Below are positions 8,931 through 17,743 of a stretch of DNA of 64,000 bases, one piece after another. Under the pieces are notes generated by a model that worked only from the letters and a program-made list of their open reading frames with translations, was not told where the DNA came from and ran no database searches. Source of the stretch: Arthrobacter sp. OAP107 (GTDB taxonomy: Bacteria > Actinomycetota > Actinomycetes > Actinomycetales > Micrococcaceae); NCBI RefSeq assembly GCF_040546765.1, contig NZ_JBEPOK010000001.1, positions 4,340,001-4,404,000 of the forward strand. The letters run 5' to 3'. A program made the position numbers and the translations under genes. The stretch's first letter is position 1. Every line of letters begins with the position of its first letter.

Positions 8931-9032
8931 GTTGTGTAAATTACACCGTCTTCGATTTGGAACTGCGGCCCTCCTCGCGTAAAGTTATTCGAGGTTCGGG
9001 GCGAGCGAAAAGCTCGAAACGAAACGGAAGAT

Positions 9033-9106
<74 letters not shown>

Positions 9107-9113
9107 CAGAGAG

Positions 9114-9149
9114 AGAAGGTCCGCACCGGGAAACCGGTGCGGACCTTCT
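9114..9149. terminator. Hairpin terminator after tRNA-Arg
   Basis: A perfect 16-bp stem closed by a GAAA tetraloop (9130-9133), starting eight bases after the tRNA. There is little T-tract on the plus strand. Confidence 0.7.
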
Positions 9150-9194
9150 GCGTTAAGCACACCCGTGAGCGGAAATCGGTGCGGCCAAAACCAT

Positions 9195-9923
9195 CTATCC
9201 GCCCACGGCCTCCACAATCCGTTGCCGGAAGCCGTCGAAGTGGCGGGTCAGCTCGTGGGCAGCCCGGGCTTTGTCCCCCGCGGCCACGGCCGAATAGATG
9301 TTCCGATGCACTGCAGCGAGCGCCGGCAGATCCTCCACCCCGGGCCCGACCTCCGTGTAGATCTTGCGGTAGACCTTCCAGAAGACGCCCAGCAGATTGA
9401 GCAGCAGTTCATTGTTCAGGGGTTCAAAGAGCCTGCGGTGGAATTCGGCGTCGGCTTCCACGAAGGCCTCCCCTGCCGCCGCACTCTGTTCCATGCGGAT
9501 CACGGATTCCTCAATGGCGGCCAGCTGGCCGGCGGTCATCTCGTCCATCGCGCTCCCGATGAGGCCAGCCTCCAGCGCCTGGCGGACGTCCACGAGCTGC
9601 CGCGCCTCCTGGCCATGGTGCCGCAGGGACAGGCGCCCGCGGAAAATCAGGCCGTCGGCGAGCGACTCGAAATTGCTGGGCGCCACGAACATCCCGAAGC
9701 CGTGGCGGATCTCGATGACCCCCAGTGCCTGCAGGACCTTCAGCGACTCCCGCAGCGTGTTCCGGCCCACGCCGAGGACCAGGCACAGCTCGTTTTCGGT
9801 GGGAAGGGCGTCACCGGGCTCCAGTTCCCGGTCCAGGATCAGTTCCATGATGTCCGCCTGCAGGGCGCGCAGGCGGGCCTGGGCGCTGAAGCGGGCCGGC
9901 GGAACCATGTTGGAGGGCTGCAT
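9195..9923 (-). CDS. GntR family transcriptional regulator (FadR/FCD subfamily)
   Basis: A 242-residue regulator with an N-terminal winged helix (about 20-85, including LPTENELCLVLGVGRNTLRE) and a C-terminal all-helical FCD ligand domain with conserved D/H positions (EADAEFHRRLF, HRNIYSAV, HELTRHFDGF). The ATG at 9923 is preceded by AAAGGAG at good spacing; the frame stays open upstream but without homology. It is divergent from the disulfide reductase at 10053, with a 129-base shared control region. The effector is unknown, probably a small carboxylate. Confidence 0.85.
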   Translation of the reverse strand: MQPSNMVPPARFSAQARLRALQADIMELILDRELEPGDALPTENELCLVLGVGRNTLRESLKVLQALGVIEIRHGFGMFVAPSNFESLADGLIFRGRLSLRHHGQEARQLVDVRQALEAGLIGSAMDEMTAGQLAAIEESVIRMEQSAAAGEAFVEADAEFHRRLFEPLNNELLLNLLGVFWKVYRKIYTEVGPGVEDLPALAAVHRNIYSAVAAGDKARAAHELTRHFDGFRQRIVEAVGG

Positions 9924-10052
9924 GGAGGGCTCCTTTGCGCTGTCCGTACTTTTCCTCACCGTATCGGATGTCCCACGTCCCCGGAACGGAGGGTCCGGTG
10001 TTGCGGCAGTGCCTGCCGAAATCCGAGGCACCTCCCGGCGTAGGCTGTTGCC

Positions 10053-11510
10053 ATGCCACGACTTGTTGAACGGGAATTCGACGTCATTGTGATCGGCGCC
10101 GGAGCGGCAGGGGAAAATGCCGCGGACCGGGTGGTGCAGGGAGGCCTGACGGCGGTACTCGTCGAAGCCGAACTGGTGGGCGGTGAATGCTCCTACTGGG
10201 CCTGCATGCCGTCCAAGGCGCTGCTGCGCCCGGGCACCGCGCTGCACGGGGCCCAGGCAGTTCCCGGCGCCAGCGAGGCCGTGACCGGAACGCTCGACGC
10301 GGCAGCAGTCCTCAAGCGTCGCGACTCCTTCACCTCCCAGTGGCAGGACACCAGCCAGGTGGAATGGGTGGAGGACGCCGGCATCGAACTGATCCGCGGC
10401 CGGGCCCGGATCAGTGGCGAGCGGAGTGTCAAAGTATCGGGGCTGGACGGCGACGACTATGCGCTCACGGCGCGTCACGCCGTCGTGCTTGCCAACGGCT
10501 CCACACCCAACCGGCCACCCGTGGACGGACTGGGCGAGGTTGAGTACTGGGGCACGCGCGAGGCGACCTCGGCAAAAGAGGTCCCCGGGCGGCTTGGCGT
10601 GCTGGGTGGCGGCGTCGCCGGCACCGAGCTTGCCCAGGCCTTCGCCCGGCTCGGATCAACGGTCACGCTGGTGGCCCGCAGCGGGCTGCTGCGCAACTTC
10701 CCGGCCGAGGCCGCGCAACTCGTGGCCGCCGGCCTCCGGGCCGACGGTGTGGAGCTCCGGCTCGACACCAAGACCCGTAGCGTCCACCGGAATTCCGACG
10801 GTTCCCTGACGCTCACGCTCGACGGCGGCGACACGGTCACGGTGGACAAGCTGCTGGTGTCGACCGGCCGGCACCCCGCACTGGAAGGGCTCGGGCTGGA
10901 AAACGTGGGGCTGACCGCCGCCGACGGCAAGCCCCTGGCCATCCGCACCGACTCAACCGGCCTGGTGGCGGAAGCGGCCGGCAACGACGACGGTCCCTGG
11001 CTCTACGCGGTGGGCGACGCCGCGGGCAAAGTACTGCTGACCCACCAGGGCAAGTACGAGGCCCGGGCCACCGGCGCGGCCATTGCCGTCCGGGCCAAGG
11101 GCGAGCTGCACGGGGAGCCCGAGCCCTGGAGCCGGTTTGCGCACACCGCCGACGAACACGCCATTCCCAACGTGGTGTTCACCGACCCCGAGCTGGCGAA
11201 TGTCGGCAGGTCGCTGGAGCAGGCCCGCAAGGACGGCTACAACGCCTCGTCGGTGGAGCTCCCGATCGAAGTGGCCGGTTCCTCACTCCATGCCCGGAAC
11301 TACGAAGGCTGGGCCCAGCTTGTGGTGGACGAGGACCGCAAGGTGCTCCTCGGCGCAACCTTTGCCGGGCCCGACGTCGCCGAACTCCTGCACGCCGCGA
11401 CCATTGCCGTCGTTGGGGAGGTTCCGCTGGACCGGCTGTGGCACGCGGTCCCCTCCTATCCCACCATCAGCGAGGTCTGGCTGCGGCTGCTGGAGAAATA
11501 CGGCCTGTGA
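10053..11510 (+). CDS. Pyridine nucleotide-disulfide oxidoreductase (lipoamide dehydrogenase/mercuric reductase-like)
   Basis: A 485-residue flavoprotein with an FAD Rossmann motif GAGAAG near 15-20, the redox disulfide GGECSYWACMPSK with cysteines near 46 and 51, a second NAD(P) Rossmann fold (LGGGVAGTELA), and a C-terminal dimerisation domain. The catalytic HPT-SE loop of lipoamide dehydrogenase reads YPTISE here, so the active-site His is replaced by Tyr. There is no heavy-metal domain or C-terminal CC, so it is not a standard MerA. Substrate unknown. Divergent from the GntR gene, with no other operon partner. Confidence 0.85.
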   Translation: MPRLVEREFDVIVIGAGAAGENAADRVVQGGLTAVLVEAELVGGECSYWACMPSKALLRPGTALHGAQAVPGASEAVTGTLDAAAVLKRRDSFTSQWQDTSQVEWVEDAGIELIRGRARISGERSVKVSGLDGDDYALTARHAVVLANGSTPNRPPVDGLGEVEYWGTREATSAKEVPGRLGVLGGGVAGTELAQAFARLGSTVTLVARSGLLRNFPAEAAQLVAAGLRADGVELRLDTKTRSVHRNSDGSLTLTLDGGDTVTVDKLLVSTGRHPALEGLGLENVGLTAADGKPLAIRTDSTGLVAEAAGNDDGPWLYAVGDAAGKVLLTHQGKYEARATGAAIAVRAKGELHGEPEPWSRFAHTADEHAIPNVVFTDPELANVGRSLEQARKDGYNASSVELPIEVAGSSLHARNYEGWAQLVVDEDRKVLLGATFAGPDVAELLHAATIAVVGEVPLDRLWHAVPSYPTISEVWLRLLEKYGL

Positions 11511-11518
11511 GCCTTTAT

Positions 11519-11547
11519 TTGAACTGACTAGTCAGTTCAGTTAGCCT
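11519..11547 (+). promoter_or_regulatory. Promoter with embedded 20-bp TetR-type operator
   Basis: A perfect palindrome, TGAACTGACT/AGTCAGTTCA (11520-11539), sits between a -35 TTGAAC (11519-11524) and a -10 TAGCCT (11542-11547) with 17-base spacing. Repressor binding here would block polymerase. The operon it drives ends in a TetR gene (14367), the likely autoregulator. Confidence 0.75.
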
Positions 11548-11578
11548 TGAGGCAGACAACTTCTGCGAAAGGCTCCCT

Positions 11579-12337
11579 TTGCTCTGCGCACGACAGCTCA
11601 GCGTGAAAGGCCGGCGGCTCGACCTCCTGCCGCCGACTTCCCTCCAGGTGACCCGCGGCGAACTGCTGCTGGTGACCGGCGACCGACAGGACCAGCGGAC
11701 GGCGCTCGCGCTTGTCCTCAGCGGCCGGATGAAGCCCGACGGCGGAACTGCCACCTGGGACGGCACGGCAGGGGTCAGGCCGCTGCGGCGCGCCAGCGCC
11801 CTGGTGGACTCCCCCGGCGTCAACGAACCCGAGCAGCACCTGAGCGTCGCCGACCTGGTGACCGAGGATCTGGCCCTGGTGCCCCGCCGCTACCGTGGCG
11901 CCCTGCTCAGCAAGCCGTGGCTGAAGGTCAACCGTTTCGAGGACGTCGCCGGCATGTGGACGGAGCAGCTCCCGCCGGCACGCCGCACAGAGCTCCTCAC
12001 GGCGCTGGCCCTCGCCAATCCCGGCACGGACCTCCTCGTCGTGGATTCCCCCGACCGGCATGGCGCGGACCCCTCCGGCTGGCTGCCGCGGCTCACGGAA
12101 CTGGCGTACGACGGCGGCCGGCCACTCGCCGTCGTCGCAACCGTTACCGCCCTCCCGGAAAACTGGACCGGACCGTCCGCCGAAATCGGCAACGCCGCCG
12201 CCCGTCCTTCCGCGGCGGATTTTAGTCAGGACAATGGCTCCAACACGCCCCTGAAGTCCGAATATGTGGACAAAAGCTCCGGCGTGACGGGTGACAGCCT
12301 GACGGATGACCGCGTGACGGGCGGGATGGCCAAATGA
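11579..12337 (+). CDS. Degenerate ABC-ATPase-like protein, first gene of YhgE operon
   Basis: A 252-residue protein with the outline of an ABC ATPase: an N-terminal beta region, a P-loop position reading GDRQDQRTAL, a long helical part, then a Walker B-like strand DLLVVDSPD. The P-loop lacks the invariant Lys and the second Gly, the LSGGQ signature is absent (QLPPARRTELL), and Walker B has no catalytic Glu, so hydrolysis is unlikely. TTG at 11579 is used as start because AAAGG lies seven bases upstream; GTG at 11603 is an alternative. Its stop overlaps the next start by four bases (ATGA), so it probably works with the YhgE membrane protein. Confidence 0.75.
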   Translation: MLCARQLSVKGRRLDLLPPTSLQVTRGELLLVTGDRQDQRTALALVLSGRMKPDGGTATWDGTAGVRPLRRASALVDSPGVNEPEQHLSVADLVTEDLALVPRRYRGALLSKPWLKVNRFEDVAGMWTEQLPPARRTELLTALALANPGTDLLVVDSPDRHGADPSGWLPRLTELAYDGGRPLAVVATVTALPENWTGPSAEIGNAAARPSAADFSQDNGSNTPLKSEYVDKSSGVTGDSLTDDRVTGGMAK

Positions 12338-14370
12338 CAATCCTGCGGCTGGCGCGCTCCGAACTCAAGCGCATGACCGGCGGCCTGCTGCCCAAGCTGA
12401 CCATCCTGGCCCTCACCCTGGTGCCGCTGCTCTACGGCGCGGTGTACCTCTACGCGAACTGGAACCCGTACGGCAACCTCGACCGCATCGACGCCGCGCT
12501 CGTGGTGGAGGACGCCGGGGCCGCCACCAGCGGCGGAACGCGGCTGGAAGCCGGGCAGAAGGTGGCGGACAGCCTCCTCGAGGGCCACGTGTTCAACTGG
12601 CAGACCGTCCAGTCCGCGGCAGAGGCGGACCAGGGCGTCAGCGAGGGAAAGTACGCGTTCGCCCTCAGGATCCCCAAGGATTTCTCGGCCAACCTTGCCT
12701 CGCCTGGCAGCTTCGATTCGGCCACCCAGGCAATGCTCAACGTCACCACCAACGACGCCAACAACTACCTGCTGAGCACCATTGTGGACAAGCTGACCAC
12801 GGCCGTCCATGCCTCGGTGGCCAAGGATGTCGGTGCGGAGACGGCCAACCAGCTCCTCACCGGATTCGGCACCATCCACACGCAGATGGTCAAGGCGGCC
12901 GACGGCGCCACCCAGTTGGCGGATGGCGTCACCCGGCTGCACGAGGGTACTGTCACCCTGCATGCGGGAACCGGGAAGCTGGCTACCGGCGCCGCCGACC
13001 TCTATAACGGCCAGACAAGGCTGCGTGACGGTGCCGACGAACTTTCCGCCGGAGCCGGCCAGTTGAGCGGAGGGCTGGCGGAGCTGCGGGACAGGACGGC
13101 CGGGCTTCCGGCGGATTCACAGCGCCTCGCTGATGGTGCTGCCCAGGTTGCGGCCGGAAACGCGGCGCTGAACAGCAAGGTGCAGGACGCCGTGGGGCAG
13201 CTCGAGGCTGCTGAAACCGGCCTCCGCGACCGGCTGCAGGAGTCCAACAACAGGCTGGTGGCCGCCGGTGTCCTGACCCGGGAACAAGCCGACAAGGTGC
13301 TCGCGGAAGTCGATTCCGCAGCCGCCTCCGGCCCGGTCAGCGATGCCAGGGCGAAGATCCAGGCAGACGCAGCGCAGATCCAGCAGCTTTCCGACGGATC
13401 GGCGGCGGTAAGTGCCGGTGCGGCGCGTCTGGCCGCCGCCGCACCTGCCTTGACCGGCGGCATCTCGACGGCGTCTGCCGGGGCAGACCGGCTGGCGGCC
13501 GGCGCCACCACACTGGCTTCCGGAGAGCAGACGGCGGTGGAAGGTTCGGCCGCCCTGTCGGCAGGTGCCCGGGAGCTCGACGGCGGTGCGGCGCAGCTGG
13601 AGAGCGGAGCGGGCACCGCCGCAGCCGGGGCCGGGAAGCTGGCAGCCGGGCTGTCCCAGGGTGCGGGCAAGGTCCCCCACCCGGACGACGCGCAAAAGAG
13701 CGACCTCTCGGCCGTGATGTCCGACCCCGTGGCAGTCAGCAACGTCTCGCAGGCAAAGGCCGGCTCCTACGGCGCAGGGCTCGCTCCCTTCTTCATGACG
13801 CTGGCCCTGTGGATCGGCATCTTCATGCTGGTCCAGGCCATGCGGCCCATCACCCAGCGTGCCCTGGCCTCCAACGCGCCGGCGTGGAAGATCGCCGTCG
13901 GCGGCTGGCTTCCGTTCCTGACGGTCTCCGCAGTGCAGGCGAGCCTGCTGACCGTCGTCGTCAATGTGGGGCTGGGACTGCACCCTGCCCACCCGTGGCT
14001 GATGTGGATGTTGCTGCTGGCAGCCGCCATGGCCTTTAGCGCCATCATCCAGGGCGTTGTGGCGCTGCTCGGTTCACCGGGCAAGCTCGTGGTGCTCATC
14101 CTGCTCGTGCTCCAGCTGGTCTCCTCCGGCGGCACCTTCCCGTGGCAGACCACGCCGGAGCCGCTGCACGCGGTCCACAGGGTCCTGCCCATGGGCTACG
14201 TGGTGGATGGCATGCGGCACCTGGTTTACGGCGCGGACCTGTCCCTGGTCCCGGGGACCGTGGCAGGGCTGTTTGGCTACACTTTGCTGGGGATAGCCCT
14301 GTCAACGCTGGCCGTCCGCAAGAACAAGTTCTGGACCCTTAAAACCCTGAAACCGGAGATCGCAGTATGA
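12334..14370 (+). CDS. YhgE/Pip domain membrane protein
   Basis: A 678-residue membrane protein with one N-terminal span (about 24-45), a long extracellular region (45-465) and about five to six C-terminal spans (465-660). The external region contains many spaced heptad-like repeats of Ala-Asp-Gly-Ala/Leu-Ser-Ala-Gly type, as in phage-infection protein (Pip) and YhgE. The C-terminal part resembles ABC-2 type permeases. It overlaps both neighbours by ATGA, so translation of all three is coupled. Export or a type VII-linked role is possible, but function is unproven. Confidence 0.88.
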   Translation: MTILRLARSELKRMTGGLLPKLTILALTLVPLLYGAVYLYANWNPYGNLDRIDAALVVEDAGAATSGGTRLEAGQKVADSLLEGHVFNWQTVQSAAEADQGVSEGKYAFALRIPKDFSANLASPGSFDSATQAMLNVTTNDANNYLLSTIVDKLTTAVHASVAKDVGAETANQLLTGFGTIHTQMVKAADGATQLADGVTRLHEGTVTLHAGTGKLATGAADLYNGQTRLRDGADELSAGAGQLSGGLAELRDRTAGLPADSQRLADGAAQVAAGNAALNSKVQDAVGQLEAAETGLRDRLQESNNRLVAAGVLTREQADKVLAEVDSAAASGPVSDARAKIQADAAQIQQLSDGSAAVSAGAARLAAAAPALTGGISTASAGADRLAAGATTLASGEQTAVEGSAALSAGARELDGGAAQLESGAGTAAAGAGKLAAGLSQGAGKVPHPDDAQKSDLSAVMSDPVAVSNVSQAKAGSYGAGLAPFFMTLALWIGIFMLVQAMRPITQRALASNAPAWKIAVGGWLPFLTVSAVQASLLTVVVNVGLGLHPAHPWLMWMLLLAAAMAFSAIIQGVVALLGSPGKLVVLILLVLQLVSSGGTFPWQTTPEPLHAVHRVLPMGYVVDGMRHLVYGADLSLVPGTVAGLFGYTLLGIALSTLAVRKNKFWTLKTLKPEIAV

Positions 14371-15017
14371 GCACGCTGGAGGCGGACCAGGAACCCGCCG
14401 CACCGAGGAAGCTCCGCCCCGGCCGGACCAACGCCACAAAGCAGAAGCTGTTCGAGGCCTCCATGGACCTGATCGGGGAACGCGGCGCGTCAGGTGTGAC
14501 CGTCGACGAGATCGCGGCCGCCGCCGGTGTGTCCAAGGGGACCGTCTATTACAACTTCGGGAGCAAGTCCGATCTCATCGCCCAGTTGCTGCGGCACGGC
14601 GTGGACATCCTCGAGGCCCGGTTGCTCAGCATGCGCGGCGCCACGGCGGACCCGCTGGCCGGTATGGAAGCGATGATCGGCCAAGCCATGGACTTTATGG
14701 CGGAGTACCCGTCCTTCGCCAGGCTGTGGGTGGGCGAACAGTGGCGCACCCCGAGTGAATGGCAGGACACCTTCGTCGAGCTCCGGACCCGGCTGCTGCA
14801 GGTGATCGGCACGGCCATCGAAAGTGTTGCCGCGCAATACCCCGTGGACGCCACCATTTCCCGGGGAAGCCTGGAGGCGGCCGTGTTTGGCGCCTGCTTC
14901 GTGGTGGGGCTGGACCGCCAGACGTACAACCCGGAACGGAGCCGTGACCAAAGCGTTGCAGCCATCATGACAATCATGCGCGGCTACGTGCTGAAGGGGC
15001 CCGCTCCTCAGGGATGA
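14367..15017 (+). CDS. TetR/AcrR family transcriptional regulator
   Basis: A 216-residue regulator with a TetR helix-turn-helix at about 25-70 (GVTVDEIAAAAGVSKGTVYY) and a helical ligand domain with a YsiA/AcrR-type C-terminal region. It is the third gene of the operon starting at 11579 and overlaps yhgE by four bases. A palindrome in the operon promoter (11520-11539) is the probable autoregulatory site. The ligand is unknown but likely a substrate of the YhgE system. Confidence 0.9.
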   Translation: MSTLEADQEPAAPRKLRPGRTNATKQKLFEASMDLIGERGASGVTVDEIAAAAGVSKGTVYYNFGSKSDLIAQLLRHGVDILEARLLSMRGATADPLAGMEAMIGQAMDFMAEYPSFARLWVGEQWRTPSEWQDTFVELRTRLLQVIGTAIESVAAQYPVDATISRGSLEAAVFGACFVVGLDRQTYNPERSRDQSVAAIMTIMRGYVLKGPAPQG

Positions 15018-15643
15018 TTAGTCCCATGGGCCACATGGGTAACAGCGGAAAGACAGCGATCGGTGCGTTTGCCGCGGCGGCGGGCCTGCTGGCGCTGACC
15101 GCTTACACGCTGGAAGAAGCCGCGCTGGTGGCCCTCCTGGGCGCGATTGGGGTGGGGTACGTGGCGTCCGTGGCCGAAGCCTTCGCCCGGAACCGCTACC
15201 TTGCCCTGCTGGCGGGCGGGGCCGGAACCAGCCTGTTCATCGGTTGCAGCATCGCCTTCCTGCGCATGTGGGGGCTGGCGTTTAACCAAAGCCCGGCAGC
15301 CTTGGGCCAGGCCGTGACCACCCGGGATTCGGACATTTACTTCTATCTGGCTGCGGCCTCGGGAAGCCTGACGCTGCTGGTGCTTTTTTGCGCTGCGGTC
15401 TGGCCCTCCCGCCGGCGGCTGCGCCAGGCAGAACACCCCCGGTCCAGCCGCGCCGCCAGGGCCGCCGGCACCGCCAGGCCCCGGGCCGCCGCAGGCCCTG
15501 CCAGGACCGCCGGCCAGGCGGCCGCGGCCGGAGCTCCGGGGCGTCCCGCAACGAGACTTCCGGCGGGCGCCCGGCAATCAGTGCCGGCCCCTGTTCGGCA
15601 ACAGCAGGCCCCGCGGACAGCGCCGCCAAAGCCGCGCCGGTAA
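15014..15643 (+). CDS. Putative four-span membrane protein
   Basis: Up to 209 residues, overlapping the tetR stop (ATGA). The first 130 residues hold about four hydrophobic segments (AIGAFAAAAGLLALTAYTL, ALVALLGAIGVGYVASV, YLALLAGGAGTSLFIGC, LTLLVLFCAAVW); the last 70 are a basic, Ala/Pro/Arg-rich cytoplasmic-type tail. The start may be the ATG at 15014, 15026 or 15035. No family recognised. It converges on the VanY gene 28 bases downstream. Confidence 0.65.
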   Translation: MISPMGHMGNSGKTAIGAFAAAAGLLALTAYTLEEAALVALLGAIGVGYVASVAEAFARNRYLALLAGGAGTSLFIGCSIAFLRMWGLAFNQSPAALGQAVTTRDSDIYFYLAAASGSLTLLVLFCAAVWPSRRRLRQAEHPRSSRAARAAGTARPRAAAGPARTAGQAAAAGAPGRPATRLPAGARQSVPAPVRQQQAPRTAPPKPRR

Positions 15644-15671
15644 CGGGCCAGCGGCTGGCGGAAGCCGCCTG

Positions 15672-17099
15672 CTACCGGAAGATGTTGTACGACTGCCAGC
15701 CCGGCCCGACGGATCGGAGACCGGTGAACTGGCTGTTGCCCAGGCTGTAGTAGACGAGGCGCCCGTCGGTGGTCTTCGCGGTGAGACCGCGCGTCCCCCG
15801 CCCCTGGAAGCCGAAGGATGCGTGCGACTGGACCAGCGCATTCCAGCCGGTCCCCACCCGGCGGCGGGCTTCGGCAACGATCTTGCCGGCGCCGTCGGAC
15901 CTGTACAGCAGGAGTTCGCCGGACGCCTTGGTGACCAGCAGATCCTGGCGGCGGTCGTTGTCGAAGTCGGCCATGGTCAGTTTCATCCCCTGGAACCCCT
16001 GCCCGAGCCGGAGCCGGGCGCTGAGCGCACCGCCCGTGGCGTTCGGGTAGAAGTACATGGCGCCGTCCGCCGCGGTTCCCACCACGCCCGGGTACCGCTG
16101 GCCGCTGTGCCACTTCCCCACCGTAATGTTCATGGACTGCCATCCGGCGCTGCCCACGCGGACGGGGCTCAGGAACCCGCCGGAGAGTTTGCCGCGGTAC
16201 ACCGAGAGCGTGCCGGTCTTCCACTGGGCCACGAGGTCGTTTACGCCGTCGGCATTCCAGTCAGCGACGAAGCCGGCCTTCAGACCGGACCAGCCGGGCC
16301 CGATCCGTTTGCGAGTGCCGAAGCCGCCCTGGCCGTTGGCCGGGTAGGCCCACAGCACGCCGCTGGAGTCCGCGGCGAGCACGTCGGCCCCGCTCCTGAT
16401 GGTGGGCCGGGCGGAAAAGAACTGTTCCATGGTGGGGATGCCGCGGCTCTTCATGTCCGTGGCCAGCGGAACCCCGACGAACCTCAGGTGCCAGGGCTCA
16501 TACGCGTAGCCGGTGATGCCGGTGTACCCCTGCGGGTAGCGCACGATGAAGCCGTAGCGGTGGGCGTTCGCCGCCACCCAGCGCCCGCCGGGAGTGGTCC
16601 CGAAGCAATCGGTCAGTCCGCAGGCGCCGCCCGCGTTGCCGACGTCCGCTGCCAGCCCGGTCTGGTGTTCGCTGTATCCCGGTCTGGCCGAGATCTGGTC
16701 AGCATAGGCCTGCCCGTACATCTGCACGTACGAGTTGTACAGGGCGCTCTGGGATGCGTAGGACCGGTATCCGCTGATGACCTCCAGGGAATAGCCGGCA
16801 GCACGCGCGCCCGCGAAAAGTTGGCCCAGGGCACCTGCGACCTGGCGCCGGAGCAGATGGCCGGTGCCGCCCCAGCTGACGAGGTCCGACGGCGCGAACT
16901 GGCGTGGATTCAGCGGCCGCGACTTGTTCACCAGGACCCACGCATTGCCGGGGTCCGACACAGCCTGCGTGGACAGCGGCTCACCGGATGGCGCCGCAGT
17001 TGCCGGCTGCGCGCCGGCGGAAAGCATCAGGAGGACGACGACGGCGGCGGCGCACCGCCGGGCACCGGCCCGCCACCGGGCGGGTACAGAATTCAGCAT
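15672..17099 (-). CDS. Secreted VanY-type D-Ala-D-Ala carboxypeptidase with propeller repeats
   Basis: A 475-residue exported protein. A signal peptide covers about 1-36 (basic start, AVVVLLMLSAG, cleavage near TAA). The VanY/LAS metallopeptidase domain (about 50-215) has SGYRSY near 109, SEHQTGLAAD (zinc His 145, Asp 152) and EPWHLR near 201-206 with the last zinc His. It would trim D-alanine from peptidoglycan stems outside the membrane. Residues 220-475 are FG-GAP/VCBS-like propeller repeats (DWNADGVNDLV, DFDNDRRQDLLV), probably a wall- or sugar-binding module. No sortase signal is seen. Confidence 0.9.
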   Translation of the reverse strand: MLNSVPARWRAGARRCAAAVVVLLMLSAGAQPATAAPSGEPLSTQAVSDPGNAWVLVNKSRPLNPRQFAPSDLVSWGGTGHLLRRQVAGALGQLFAGARAAGYSLEVISGYRSYASQSALYNSYVQMYGQAYADQISARPGYSEHQTGLAADVGNAGGACGLTDCFGTTPGGRWVAANAHRYGFIVRYPQGYTGITGYAYEPWHLRFVGVPLATDMKSRGIPTMEQFFSARPTIRSGADVLAADSSGVLWAYPANGQGGFGTRKRIGPGWSGLKAGFVADWNADGVNDLVAQWKTGTLSVYRGKLSGGFLSPVRVGSAGWQSMNITVGKWHSGQRYPGVVGTAADGAMYFYPNATGGALSARLRLGQGFQGMKLTMADFDNDRRQDLLVTKASGELLLYRSDGAGKIVAEARRRVGTGWNALVQSHASFGFQGRGTRGLTAKTTDGRLVYYSLGNSQFTGLRSVGPGWQSYNIFR

Positions 17100-17162
17100 G
17101 GCGGCCCTTCCCCATTAGACGACGCTGGGGACAAGCGTACTCGCCCGCGCAAGGGTGCGCGG

Positions 17163-17690
17163 CTAATGGGCGCGCGGGACCTTGAAGTGCGTGAGCCGGG
17201 CGTCCTGGCCATCCAGTTCAGCCCAGGGCTTTTCCGTCTCCAGCACCGTCAGCCCGCTGGTGGGGAAGCGGGTGGCGGCATCCATGTAGGCGTCGTGGTT
17301 GGAATCCCGCGATGCCAGGTGCATGGCCAGGTCCTGCACACCGGGCATATGGGAGATCACCATCAGCGTGGTCACGGTGTCCGGCACATGGTTGATGACC
17401 GCAAGCATGCGCAGCGCGGAGGCGCCGTAGAGGCCGTCCTCAAGTTTCGGCGTCGGGGCCTTCTCACCGAGTTCAGCGCACACCCACGTGCACGTCTGCC
17501 GTGTCCGCAGCGCACTGGAGCACAGGATGAAATCCGGGACGATGTTGTGCTTGAGCAGCCATTTACCGGCAAGCGGGGCCTCGCGGTGGCCGCGTTCCTC
17601 CAAGGGGCGCTCGTGGTCCGCCACTCCGCCCGGCCAGTCGGCCTTGGCATGGCGCATCAGGACCAACCGCTTCTTATGGTGCGCACTCAT
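17163..17690 (-). CDS. sixA: SixA-type phosphohistidine phosphatase (histidine phosphatase superfamily)
   Basis: A 175-residue cytoplasmic phosphatase. The N-terminal LVLMRHAKADW contains the RHG-type catalytic motif as RHA (Arg13, His14), the SixA variant. A second region with SSALRTRQT and a later VISHMPGV supply the remaining phosphate-binding Arg and His. SixA removes phosphate from phosphorelay or PTS histidines; the target here is unknown. It is a single gene between the VanY gene and the winged-helix regulator. Confidence 0.88.
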   Translation of the reverse strand: MSAHHKKRLVLMRHAKADWPGGVADHERPLEERGHREAPLAGKWLLKHNIVPDFILCSSALRTRQTCTWVCAELGEKAPTPKLEDGLYGASALRMLAVINHVPDTVTTLMVISHMPGVQDLAMHLASRDSNHDAYMDAATRFPTSGLTVLETEKPWAELDGQDARLTHFKVPRAH

Positions 17691-17743
17691 GAACTCACCC
17701 TACTAGCCGCGGAGCCCAGTGCCCGGTGCGGCGTTAGGGATGA

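Noticed and set aside
9924..10478. N-terminal extension of the GntR regulator to 427 residues
   Set aside because: The extension is antisense to the divergent reductase gene; the ATG at 9923 has a good ribosome binding site and gives a normal GntR length.
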